Of a stretch of 64,000 nucleotides of DNA, positions 7,843 to 15,491 are shown in pieces. Every line of letters begins with the position of its first letter. The stretch's first letter is position 1. A model generated the notes under the pieces. It made no database searches, was not told the DNA's origin, and saw nothing but the letters and a program-made list of their open reading frames with translations. The DNA comes from Bacteroidales bacterium. GTDB lineage: Bacteria; Bacteroidota; Bacteroidia; Bacteroidales; P3. The DNA is taken from assembly GCA_017633985.1 (NCBI GenBank), contig JAGBOF010000007.1:207022-271021 (forward strand), in the 5' to 3' direction. The translations under genes were made by a program, and so were the position numbers.

Positions 7843-7931
7843 TAACACTATATGGCAAACGTAACGGTTATAAAATGGAGATATATAGCGATAAAGAGTG
7901 CAAAAATCTTGTTGCTATCAATACTACATAA
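7839..7931 (+). CDS. Very small ORF (30 aa) coupled to the preceding gene
   Basis: ATGA at 7839 overlaps the previous stop codon, and the frame runs to TAA at 7929-7931. The peptide starts MITLYGKRNGYKMEIYSDKE. Coupling supports translation, but it could be a decayed fragment. Confidence 0.35.
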   Translation: MITLYGKRNGYKMEIYSDKECKNLVAINTT

Positions 7932-8000
7932 AAAGTCAGGTAATAACACTTAATTGTTGGAAGTATTGGTTAGAAGTAATGAAATAACAATAAAAAAGAA

Positions 8001-8402
8001 ATGGAAGCAATCGGAATATTAAAATATGGTAGAATGCAGTGCAAAGGGGATGTCATTAAATGGACTGACAAGAAAACAAAGGAAGTGATAACATTTGTCC
8101 GCAGACCTTATGCAAAAGTTATGCCTGCTGAATTTCAACAAGAAATTATAGATTTTATAAGACGATTATACGAAAGCAATTCATCATTTACTAATAATTC
8201 TACCAAAGCAAAAAAACAACGCATAAAAAGGGCTTTAAAACAGAATTTGCATAGTATTCCCAGCATAATCATATACAAACAAATCCTTGATGTTTTGGAA
8301 AAGTATGGATATGGTAAAGGAAAAGTAACTGAAGAACAAGAGCTGTGGATTGGAAAGCAATGGCTGAATTTCTTCAAGGAGAAAAACATAAGACTTTATT
8401 AG
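8001..8402 (+). CDS. Hypothetical basic phage protein
   Basis: This 133-residue basic protein starts MEAIGILKYGRMQCKGDVIKW. Its centre is helical and rich in lysine and arginine (TKAKKQRIKRALKQNLH), and it ends NFFKEKNIRLY. DNA or RNA binding would fit the charge, but no named domain is seen. A small hairpin (GTCCC 8436-8440 with GGGAC 8449-8453) lies in the gap after it, with no T run, so it is not an obvious terminator. Confidence 0.55.
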   Translation: MEAIGILKYGRMQCKGDVIKWTDKKTKEVITFVRRPYAKVMPAEFQQEIIDFIRRLYESNSSFTNNSTKAKKQRIKRALKQNLHSIPSIIIYKQILDVLEKYGYGKGKVTEEQELWIGKQWLNFFKEKNIRLY

Positions 8403-8483
8403 TCAAACAAATAGAATAATAAAAGTTGAGTAAAAGTCCCGATGAAATGGGACAAAAGCAACACTAAAAAAATATAAACCGCA

Positions 8484-9113
8484 ATGACACAGGAAGAAAG
8501 AGTAGAAAAAATTAAGTCATACTTAAAATATACAGCAGAAGAAGGAGATGTTATCTCTATGTGGAATGAGTATGACGGAAGTTACGGTACAATTCAAAAC
8601 AATGAAGATAATGAGTTGTGGTATCCGTTTGGAGAGAATAACTTGGAAGAGGTTATTTCTGCAATAAAGAATAGCCCAGATTATAGAACATCAGACAAGT
8701 ATTATCAATATGACGGAATGCAGTACATTACATTTAACTCAATATGGGACAAGAACTCTCCGTTTAATATTGATGAGTTAGCAGAATACATTGAAGAATG
8801 TCCCGATGTATTTGAGGATTGGATTGATTTTAATCAGTTATTCAATCCAGCATTTGAAAGAATAAAGGAGATTGTTAAAACTCATATTGGTTTAAATATA
8901 ATAGGCGAGTGTTTTACAGAAACCGATGATGTAGATTTATACGAATTTGTATATAATGACGGAACTGTTTGGTTTGATGAACTTGCCGAATGTAAAAAAG
9001 CCATAGACAATGCACCTGACATTCTTCCGCTTGCTTGTTTTGGAACATATGCACAAGAAAATGAAGAATTGGTATTAAAAATAGAAATTTGGAATAAGAA
9101 AGGAGATAAATAA
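8484..9113 (+). CDS. Conserved acidic phage protein sharing a domain with the 6976 gene
   Basis: This 209-residue acidic protein contains ISMWNEYDGSYGTI, then SDKYYQYDGMQYITFNSI and SPFNIDELAEYIEECPDVF. These match in order the C-terminal half of the protein at 6976. A second half (about 120-209) repeats an acidic alpha/beta layout ending with PLACFGTYAQENEELVLKIEIW. Function is unknown. It is followed closely by the next gene (GGAG before ATG 9115). Confidence 0.6.
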   Translation: MTQEERVEKIKSYLKYTAEEGDVISMWNEYDGSYGTIQNNEDNELWYPFGENNLEEVISAIKNSPDYRTSDKYYQYDGMQYITFNSIWDKNSPFNIDELAEYIEECPDVFEDWIDFNQLFNPAFERIKEIVKTHIGLNIIGECFTETDDVDLYEFVYNDGTVWFDELAECKKAIDNAPDILPLACFGTYAQENEELVLKIEIWNKKGDK

Positions 9114-9114
9114 G

Positions 9115-9498
9115 ATGGGATATAGGTTATACGTCTGTAAGACATACAAAGTAGAATACGGAACAGGTATTTTCAATCATTTATACGAATGTATTGACAG
9201 TATATTAACAGAATTTTGTAATAATGCAGAGTTTAACGAGCAAAGTACTATAATAGAAATTCCCAAAGAAGAGTTTAAGGAATTTTTAAACAAAATAACA
9301 GACAACAAAGATGATAAAAATAGGGTAATATCTATTATTAAATACTTTGTTCAAAAACAACTTGTAAGATACAGAGAGAATATAGGAGATATTGACGAGT
9401 ATTGCAATAGTGAATACAATTACATTCTGCAAGGATTTAAAGAAATCTATGAACAGGCAGACAAAGATAATGATTATATAAGATTAGAATGGTTTTAA
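9115..9498 (+). CDS. Hypothetical phage protein
   Basis: This 127-residue acidic protein begins MGYRLYVCKTYKVEYGTGIF and contains IIEIPKEEFKEFLNKI. The opening resembles a family of small conserved Bacteroides phage proteins of unknown role. One base separates its stop codon from the next ATG. Confidence 0.55.
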   Translation: MGYRLYVCKTYKVEYGTGIFNHLYECIDSILTEFCNNAEFNEQSTIIEIPKEEFKEFLNKITDNKDDKNRVISIIKYFVQKQLVRYRENIGDIDEYCNSEYNYILQGFKEIYEQADKDNDYIRLEWF

Positions 9499-9499
9499 T

Positions 9500-9727
9500 A
9501 TGGAAAGTTTAGCAGATGCCTTGTTTTACGAGGAAAAATACATTAAGGAGTTAGAATTGCAGATAAGAAAACTTACACAACAGAAACGTTTTCTATTGTC
9601 TGAACTTATTAGTCAGTACAAGAAACATTATCCGACAGAGGATGTCAATGCTATGCGTCAGGCACTATGTAAGAATATTCAGAATATCAGCAAAAATCAT
9701 CAACCGCAAATAAGCCTTTTTAAGTAA
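9500..9727 (+). CDS. Small coiled-coil protein, last gene of accessory operon 2
   Basis: This 75-residue protein has a heptad-rich helix (EEKYIKELELQIRKLTQQKR) that probably forms a coiled coil. It is the last gene before the gap that holds the second small-RNA candidate. Confidence 0.55.
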   Translation: MESLADALFYEEKYIKELELQIRKLTQQKRFLLSELISQYKKHYPTEDVNAMRQALCKNIQNISKNHQPQISLFK

Positions 9728-9834
9728 TGTTCTCTCCCCTGTTTAATAATTTATTCATCTATGCAAATAAAACACCTAAAAAGGCTGTTTATTTACGGAT
9801 AAATAAAGATTTTTTTAATTTTTTTCTAAAAATG

Positions 9835-9865
9835 TTTATTGATTAAACATTTTTTTATAATTTTG
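9835..9865 (+). promoter_or_regulatory. Promoter of the small RNA before the scaffold gene
   Basis: TTTA (9835-9838), 19 bases, TAATTTTG (9858-9865) is one mismatch from the Bacteroidetes consensus. It probably drives the structured RNA that follows, and by read-through the head-tail operon. Confidence 0.6.
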
Positions 9866-9869
9866 CAGT

Positions 9870-9943
9870 GTTGTTTGACTTTTGAGTATGAGAGCAACAT
9901 CTGTTTAGTGAAGGTTGTTGGCGAAAGTCAGCAGCCTTTTTTC
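9870..9943 (+). ncRNA. Second small structured RNA, before the capsid operon
   Basis: The layout parallels the RNA before AbiF. A double stem (TGTTG 9869-9873 with CAACA 9895-9899, enclosing CTTTT with GAGAG) is followed by a terminator hairpin: GGTTGTTGGC (9913-9922), a GAAA tetraloop, and GTCAGCAGCC (9927-9936), then TTTTTT. It could be a regulatory RNA or a transcription attenuator controlling the late genes. The gap 9728-9978 holds nothing else I can identify. Confidence 0.55.
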
Positions 9944-9978
9944 ATAGATAGTAAAATATAAATAAACAGATAGAGGAG

Positions 9979-10698
9979 ATGAATAAAAAATTTTTAGAAT
10001 CATTGAAAACTAAGGCAAAATCCTTCGGGTTTAATGACAAGGAAGTAGAGAATGTGGGTGCAATATTAAGCAAACTCAATCCGAACCTTGCAAAAGATGA
10101 TTGCCCTGACGAAGAAATAAACTCTTTTACAGAAGCGGGTATTTCTATGATGCAACAGGCACAATCTCATTCAGACAGCGTTTTGCGAATAAGTTCTGAC
10201 AATCACAAAAAAGAAGTAGAAAATCTTAATGCAAAGATTAAAGAACTTGAAAGTGGAAAATCTAAAACTGAACCCAAGCCATCAGCAACAGAAATTCCAG
10301 CAGAGATTTTGCAAAGAATTGATGCACTTGAAAAGCAGAACACTGAATTGTCTCAAAAAGTGCTTAATAGCCAAACAGAAGTATTGGCAAAGGTCAGAGA
10401 AACGAAGTTCAAAGAAACATTAAAAGATGCAGACGCAGATTGGTTTAAGTCTGTTGAGAAGCAATTCTCAAGAATGACTTTCAAAGATGATGCAGATTTT
10501 GATGCGTACCTTGAAGAAGTTGCAAAAGATTCTTTAGAGTTTAATCAGGCAAAAGCAAACACAAAATTACACCCATTTACGGTTGTAAAGAATGGCACAA
10601 ACTCCAAAGATGGAATAAGACCGATAGTTAATGACGTTATGCACCAACGCTTACAAGCGAAAGGAATTGAAGTTACTAATGGCGGTGCATCCGAGTAA
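9979..10698 (+). CDS. Capsid scaffolding protein
   Basis: This 239-residue, highly charged protein has a long central coiled coil (about residues 70-140: HKKEVENLNAKIKELESGKS onwards) and sits directly upstream of the decoration and major capsid genes, the usual place and composition of a siphovirus scaffold. It would assemble with the major capsid protein during prohead formation and then leave. No protease motif is seen. A GGAG site precedes the ATG. Confidence 0.75.
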   Translation: MNKKFLESLKTKAKSFGFNDKEVENVGAILSKLNPNLAKDDCPDEEINSFTEAGISMMQQAQSHSDSVLRISSDNHKKEVENLNAKIKELESGKSKTEPKPSATEIPAEILQRIDALEKQNTELSQKVLNSQTEVLAKVRETKFKETLKDADADWFKSVEKQFSRMTFKDDADFDAYLEEVAKDSLEFNQAKANTKLHPFTVVKNGTNSKDGIRPIVNDVMHQRLQAKGIEVTNGGASE

Positions 10699-10728
10699 CA
10701 AGTAATTAACAATTAAATCAGACAAAAA

Positions 10729-11283
10729 ATGGAAGTTGGATTTCAGTTTGAGGAAATAGGAAAAGTACCAGCACCAGTCTTTGAGCAGATTTTTGCAGAA
10801 GTGCCAGGCGGTGCAAGAGTTGCCAATCCGACCTTTGATATTCCACCAAGCACTGCGGTAGGTTATGATACTGACGGTTCATTAAAACCGATTAAAGCAT
10901 ACAAACTTACTAAACCTAATGCAACAGCAGACACTACAATGCAGATTGCAAAAGGCAGTGGCGTTCAGGTAGGAGATGTCATTGCAAAAGGAAAGAAAGG
11001 TGTTGCTATTACGGCAATAGATAGCACAGATGCAGACTTTGATGTTATAACAGTAACTCTTGGAGTTGAGTGTAAGACAGGAGAAGTTTTGTATCAGGCG
11101 AAGGCAGCGTCTGCAAGTGCGGCTGTTCCTATTTACACTCCTGTATATTTGACAGGTAATGCTGTATATGCAGGTAAGGGCGACCAAAAAGTTAAGTTAG
11201 TAAATGGTGCAAACATCAGAAAAGAATCTTGTAACGTAGCAGACGAGGTTGTTGCTTTGATAAAGAGCATTGAAAAAGTTTAA
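10729..11283 (+). CDS. Head decoration or head fibre protein
   Basis: This 184-residue protein is rich in alanine, valine and glycine, with a beta-structured centre (IAKGKKGVAITAIDS; VPIYTPVYLTGNAVYAGKGD). The last part resembles capsid decoration proteins. Its position between scaffold and major capsid supports this. It would bind the outside of the mature capsid. Confidence 0.65.
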   Translation: MEVGFQFEEIGKVPAPVFEQIFAEVPGGARVANPTFDIPPSTAVGYDTDGSLKPIKAYKLTKPNATADTTMQIAKGSGVQVGDVIAKGKKGVAITAIDSTDADFDVITVTLGVECKTGEVLYQAKAASASAAVPIYTPVYLTGNAVYAGKGDQKVKLVNGANIRKESCNVADEVVALIKSIEKV

Positions 11284-11301
11284 TGAAAGGAGAACAGAGA
11301 A

Positions 11302-12438
11302 ATGGCAGAAATGATTCAACCATACTTACCTTTGAGTAATAATGAGTTTGCGGAATATGTGCGTTTGAATATTCCGAGAGAGTGGTATTTCTTGAGATAT
11401 TTTCCTTTGACATTCACAAGAACCTTTGACTTCAAAACCCTTGAAGGAAATGAAACACTACCTGTTACGGCAGACATTGTTTCATTTGATAGCCCTGCAC
11501 CTAAAAAGCAGAGAAAGGCTATTGGTGCTTGGAATGGTACTTTGAAGAAAACATCTATTTCAAGAGAGAAAGACGAAACGGTTATCAAGTCCGAGCAGGA
11601 TGCTCAATTTCTTGCTGAAAAGAACAACGATACGCAGGCAATGCAATCTATCATAAATGACATTTATGACGATGTTGATTTTGTTACAAATGGTATTTAT
11701 GCACAGGTAGAAGCAGAGGCTTTGTCTATCGGTTCAAGAGGTTTTAAAGACTTTGAAGATAAGATAGACGGAAAAGGAAATACAACAAAAGACCGTATCA
11801 ACTTCAATATTCCAGCAGAAAATCAATTCGGTTGCAGTGCCGATTGGAGTGATACCAATACGGCAGACGGTATTGGCGATATTATCAAGATTATGAATTT
11901 TGCGGAAGACAATGATAAGAACGCATTGAATTACGCATTCATAACAAAGAGAATGTTAGCCAATCTGTTGAATCAGAAAGCAACGAAAGAAAGATTGGCA
12001 GCCGACTTAACTATTTTAACAGGTAGAGCAAAATATCAGAATTTCACATTGGCAGATTTGAATGCTTATATGGAGAAGTTTGGTTATCCGCAGTTTGAAG
12101 TTATCAATCGCTTTGTAAATGCAGAACAACCGAATGGAGATTCTTATATTTATCAACCGTGGAAAAACAATGTTGTAACGCTTGGTCCTACATTGCAACT
12201 TGGTAGAACATATTATACTACCGTTCCTCAAGTGCCTAATGTAGAGGCTCAACAGACTTATGGTTCATTCTATAAGATTACACGTTACGGCAAAGTAGAC
12301 CCAATGCTTGACAGAACATTGGCAGAAGCGTATGTACAACCTGCATTAAGCAATAGGAAGAACCTATTTATGCTTAACACGGCTAATACACAGTGGTCGG
12401 AAGGTTTGACTGCAAGTGAAGTTGAAGCACAGGGTTAA
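11302..12438 (+). CDS. Major capsid protein
   Basis: This 378-residue protein has the size and position of a major capsid protein. The pattern IPREWYFLRYFPLTFTRTFDF, followed by LPVTADIVSFDSPAP and KKTSISREKDET, resembles gpE-like (HK97-fold) major capsid proteins, in which an early conserved region precedes an E-loop and spine helix. It forms the procapsid shell on the scaffold. It is preceded by AAAGGAG and followed by head-tail connectors. Confidence 0.8.
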   Translation: MAEMIQPYLPLSNNEFAEYVRLNIPREWYFLRYFPLTFTRTFDFKTLEGNETLPVTADIVSFDSPAPKKQRKAIGAWNGTLKKTSISREKDETVIKSEQDAQFLAEKNNDTQAMQSIINDIYDDVDFVTNGIYAQVEAEALSIGSRGFKDFEDKIDGKGNTTKDRINFNIPAENQFGCSADWSDTNTADGIGDIIKIMNFAEDNDKNALNYAFITKRMLANLLNQKATKERLAADLTILTGRAKYQNFTLADLNAYMEKFGYPQFEVINRFVNAEQPNGDSYIYQPWKNNVVTLGPTLQLGRTYYTTVPQVPNVEAQQTYGSFYKITRYGKVDPMLDRTLAEAYVQPALSNRKNLFMLNTANTQWSEGLTASEVEAQG

Positions 12439-12454
12439 AACGTAATCAATAACT

Positions 12455-12784
12455 ATGACTATTCTTGAGGCATTAAAGGCGAAAGTCAGTTATCCATTGA
12501 CAGAGGACACTTTGAATTTATTACTTATTCAGAGAGAATTGAATAATGATGATGAATTTGATGCAAGTGTTGCAAAGTCTAATGCTTTTCAGGGTGCTGT
12601 TGCTGATTTGTATATGCAATTAGCAACAGTACCTAATATGTCAGAAGGTGGTATGAGTGTAAGTTTTAATGATGCAAGTAGGTTTATCTCTCTTGCAAAT
12701 AAGATATACAAAAACATCGGAGAAGAAGAAAATGTTACTGATGATTGCTATACGAATTTTGTTGGATATAAAGATGTAAAATGA
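12455..12784 (+). CDS. Head-tail connector (adaptor) protein
   Basis: This 109-residue, mostly helical protein (MTILEALKAKVSYPLTEDTL) is the first gene after major capsid, matching gp6-like adaptors that bind under the portal. A four-base overlap links it to the next gene. The call rests mainly on synteny and size. Confidence 0.55.
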   Translation: MTILEALKAKVSYPLTEDTLNLLLIQRELNNDDEFDASVAKSNAFQGAVADLYMQLATVPNMSEGGMSVSFNDASRFISLANKIYKNIGEEENVTDDCYTNFVGYKDVK

Positions 12785-13107
12785 TGTTTGATTTCAGACT
12801 ATATAAGTTGCAGTATTTGATTACTTCGGGTGGATATGAAGACGAGGACGGTAACTACATTCAAGGCGATGAAGAATGGAGTGAAGAAATACCTTGTCGG
12901 TATGAACTCAACCAAAGAGCGAGTACAATAACATTGCAAGACGGGGTTGCATATACCTACACTTATGTAGTCTATTTGAATTTATCTGCACCAGATTTTC
13001 ATTATGGTCAGACGATAAGACTAATAAGAAATGACGGCGTTGTGGTAGATACAAAGGAAGTCAAAGGATTTACAAGAGAACAACTGCATTGTAGGTTATG
13101 GCTGTAA
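12781..13107 (+). CDS. Head closure (stopper) protein
   Basis: This 108-residue beta-rich protein has a CRYELNQRASTITLQDGVAY segment and a DFHYGQTIRLIRNDG strand pair, typical of small barrel-like head completion proteins. It overlaps genes on both sides, in the conserved order adaptor, stopper, neck, terminator. Confidence 0.55.
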   Translation: MMFDFRLYKLQYLITSGGYEDEDGNYIQGDEEWSEEIPCRYELNQRASTITLQDGVAYTYTYVVYLNLSAPDFHYGQTIRLIRNDGVVVDTKEVKGFTREQLHCRLWL

Positions 13108-13625
13108 AGAAGAACGGATTATTCGGTGTCAAGTGTGCAACAAAAACAGACTTTGTAAATAAAGTCTTTAATCAATTTCCTGCAGTTATAGATTCCTGCA
13201 CGAATGAAGTTTTTAGCAAACTTGGAGAAGAAACCGTTAAATTCATCAGACAACAACCGAAAGAACAAAGTTGGATAGACCAAACAGGTAATTTAAGGAG
13301 TTCAATAGGCTATGCAGTCATCGTTGATGGAAAGATTTCTCAAGTATCATCTTTTAATCAAGTTAAGCAAGGAAATCAAGGTACTACAATAGGCAAGGGT
13401 TATGCTGTTGATATTGCTCACAAATTAGCACAGACGAGTGTTTATGCAGGAGTTGTGATTGTGGCAGGAATGGAATACGCCGTCTATGTAGAACGAATGA
13501 AAAACAAGGTTGTCTTATCCGCTGGGGTATTATGGGCAACAAAGAATTTCCCTGTAAAACTTGAAGTATTACGCAAGAAGATTTTTCAGACATTAAACAA
13601 GTTAATAAAGGATGAAATCAAGTAA
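13098..13625 (+). CDS. Neck / tail completion protein (HK97 gp10-like)
   Basis: This 175-residue protein has the pattern of HK97 gp10-like neck proteins: a helical N-terminus, WIDQTGNLRSSIGYAVIVDG near residue 57, and GMEYAVYVERMKNKVVLSAG near 120. It joins the head connector to the tail. It overlaps the previous gene by ten bases and the next by 14. Confidence 0.7.
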   Translation: MAVKKNGLFGVKCATKTDFVNKVFNQFPAVIDSCTNEVFSKLGEETVKFIRQQPKEQSWIDQTGNLRSSIGYAVIVDGKISQVSSFNQVKQGNQGTTIGKGYAVDIAHKLAQTSVYAGVVIVAGMEYAVYVERMKNKVVLSAGVLWATKNFPVKLEVLRKKIFQTLNKLIKDEIK

Positions 13626-14031
13626 TGATATAAAAACTCTGTTATACCGTTTCGTAAAAGATTCCGACCTATATACAAAAGTTTTGTCTATGGGCGGTAA
13701 ATTGTATAAGACAGACCGCATACCAAACAGCACCACTAACGATTGTTGTGTGTTAGTAAATACTACACTTATGGGGCAGTTTGAGTTAGCAACAGCCTTT
13801 ATTCACGTTTATGTGCAAGATAAAAAGCGTAACACTGAAGATTATGTTGAAGACACTATCCTAACAGGAGAGATTGAAAACATTATCAAAACATCATTAT
13901 TCAAAGACAGGAAAGAGATAGTCATAGAACCTTACAAGATAACTCTTGTAAGTCTTGATATTTTCAAGGTTAATGAACGGAATGAGCATTGTGTCAATGC
14001 ACAATTAAGTTTAAGAATTTTTAACTATTAA
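13612..14031 (+). CDS. Tail terminator protein
   Basis: This 139-residue protein between the neck protein and tail tube has an alpha/beta layout (IKTLLYRFVKDSDLYTKVLS, then ELATAFIHVYVQDKK) fitting gpU-like tail terminators, which cap the tail tube and set its joining to the head. The call rests on synteny and length. Confidence 0.6.
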   Translation: MKSSNDIKTLLYRFVKDSDLYTKVLSMGGKLYKTDRIPNSTTNDCCVLVNTTLMGQFELATAFIHVYVQDKKRNTEDYVEDTILTGEIENIIKTSLFKDRKEIVIEPYKITLVSLDIFKVNERNEHCVNAQLSLRIFNY

Positions 14032-14051
14032 AAGTATAAGGAGATATAATT

Positions 14052-14588
14052 ATGGCAGATACAGCATTGGGTACAACCATAAAGAACACCGCTTGGGGTA
14101 GTTTGCATTTATCCATTGGAGCGACAGGAACAAATGATGCAATGGCAACAACCTTTGATGATTTGGGATTGATTGCAGAGAATGGATTTTCCTTTGCAAA
14201 CGAAGCAGGCGAAGAAAAAACTTTAAGGGACATCAACGGCGATTTGGTGGATTTCTTAAAGAGAGCAGGTACAATCAAGATAAATTGTACTTTGTTGAAA
14301 CCGTCAGAAAGTACGAGAGGAAAGTTTTGGGAAATGTCAAAAGATTCTACATCGGGAGAAGTTTCAGTTAAAGACACTATCAAGAATACCTTCTTCAGTA
14401 TCAAGATTGAGAACAAAGAGGCAACAGGTAGTGAGGGATTGAAAGCGGCTAAATGCAGAATCTTTGCTGAAGCACCTGAATGGGACCCAGACAATGGTTG
14501 GACGGTGCCTCTTGAAATAACAATTTTGAGAGCAGGAAAGACAACTACCGACAAGGGTACGTTATTCGTATTCTACGATGTGAAGTAG
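14052..14588 (+). CDS. Major tail tube protein
   Basis: This 178-residue, beta-rich protein (MADTALGTTIKNTAWGSLHL; GEEKTLRDINGDLVDFLKRA) precedes the tail chaperones and tape measure, the fixed position of the tail tube subunit. Long strands and the C-terminal GTLFVFYDVK fit the tube fold. AAGGAGATA lies upstream. Confidence 0.75.
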   Translation: MADTALGTTIKNTAWGSLHLSIGATGTNDAMATTFDDLGLIAENGFSFANEAGEEKTLRDINGDLVDFLKRAGTIKINCTLLKPSESTRGKFWEMSKDSTSGEVSVKDTIKNTFFSIKIENKEATGSEGLKAAKCRIFAEAPEWDPDNGWTVPLEITILRAGKTTTDKGTLFVFYDVK

Positions 14589-14602
14589 TCTTTCATCGGA
14601 TA

Positions 14603-14680
14603 GTTCCCATAGTTTAGCAAGTAGAACACTTTCAGAGGCGATAGTTTGGAAGAAAGATAGGTGCAAGTCCTATTGGGAAC
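14603..14680 (+). ncRNA. tRNA-like cloverleaf between tail tube and tail chaperone genes
   Basis: A cloverleaf can be drawn. The acceptor stem is GTTCCCA (14603-14609) with TGGGAAC (14674-14680), 7 bp. The D arm is GTTT (14612-14615) with GAAC (14624-14627). The anticodon-like stem is CTTTC (14629-14633) with GAAAG (14652-14656). The T arm is ATAGG, a TGCAAGT loop, then CCTAT (14657-14673), a correct 5-7-5 arm. Abnormal points are an 18-base anticodon loop, no variable loop, G instead of T at T-loop position 55, and a D loop lacking GG. It may be a decayed tRNA or a tRNA-mimicking RNA. Confidence 0.5.
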
Positions 14681-14700
14681 ACAAAAAACAATAAACAGCA

Positions 14701-15246
14701 ATGAAAAAAGAAGATTTGACAGCCATACGAATGGCAGATGTTATCACTGAAAAGGCTTTGGAGTTTTCCATAGATTACTCAACAATGGAAAAAATCAAGC
14801 CTAATTCTTTATTTAAGCGATTATTTTCTAAAATTAATCCAAAATATCAATCAGTAACAAAACAACGCAAATTTAAGGTCTTTCCGCTTCAATTAGGAAG
14901 ATTGCAGTTACTCTCAAAAATCTACTTACAGTTGGAGATAGATGAAAAGGCGTGGAAAGAAAAACCTGAAATTGAGATTTGGCGAGTTTGTAATGAAAAG
15001 ACAGACTTGATTTGTCGTTTTATCGCTATTGCTGTTACCAAAGACAAATCAGATGTTATGAATGAAGATTATCTGAATGAAGTCATAGAGTTTATAAAGA
15101 CTAATTGCACACCGCAAGACTTTGTTCAGGTAATGTTGATGATACTACAACAGATTGACTTGGTAAATTTTACCAATGCTATGCTATTGATGAAGCTGTT
15201 AAGGCTAAACGAGCCGAAGCAAAAGAAGGCGAAAAGCATAGCATAA
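14701..15246 (+). CDS. Tail assembly chaperone G (unshifted product)
   Basis: This 181-residue protein lies between tail tube and tape measure, where siphoviruses encode the G/GT chaperone pair that binds tape measure during tail assembly. It is mainly alpha-helical with a helix-rich C-terminus (FVQVMLMILQQIDLVNF). The unshifted frame stops at 15244-15246, while the -1 frame carries on. Confidence 0.7.
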   Translation: MKKEDLTAIRMADVITEKALEFSIDYSTMEKIKPNSLFKRLFSKINPKYQSVTKQRKFKVFPLQLGRLQLLSKIYLQLEIDEKAWKEKPEIEIWRVCNEKTDLICRFIAIAVTKDKSDVMNEDYLNEVIEFIKTNCTPQDFVQVMLMILQQIDLVNFTNAMLLMKLLRLNEPKQKKAKSIA

Positions 15247-15479
15247 GTATAGGTGGAAATACTATATACGGTAGCCTTCTTGGTGTTGTTTGTGAGAAGT
15301 TTGGATGGACTTATGATTATGCTGTTTGGGGTATCAGTTATGCAAATTTGAGAATGATTATAGCAGACGGTATTTCTACCTTCTATAAGAGCAGTGATAA
15401 AAAGACGACAACATCATCACAGAAAACAGAAAAGATGAGTTTTTCAGAATTGATAGGAGTATTAAAACAGGTTCAATAA
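14701..15479 (+). CDS. Tail assembly chaperone GT made by -1 frameshift
   Basis: The heptamer A AAT TTT at 15165-15171 fits the X XXY YYZ slippery rule in the reading frame. Slipping back one base joins the first 157 codons to a -1 frame open from 15159 to TAA at 15477-15479, giving about 259 residues. The extension starts YQCYAIDEAVKAKRAEAKEG and contains GSLLGVVCEKFGWTYDYAVW. That sequence looks protein-like, and it fills an otherwise empty gap before tape measure. Confidence 0.7.
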
Positions 15480-15491
15480 GATTATAAAGCA

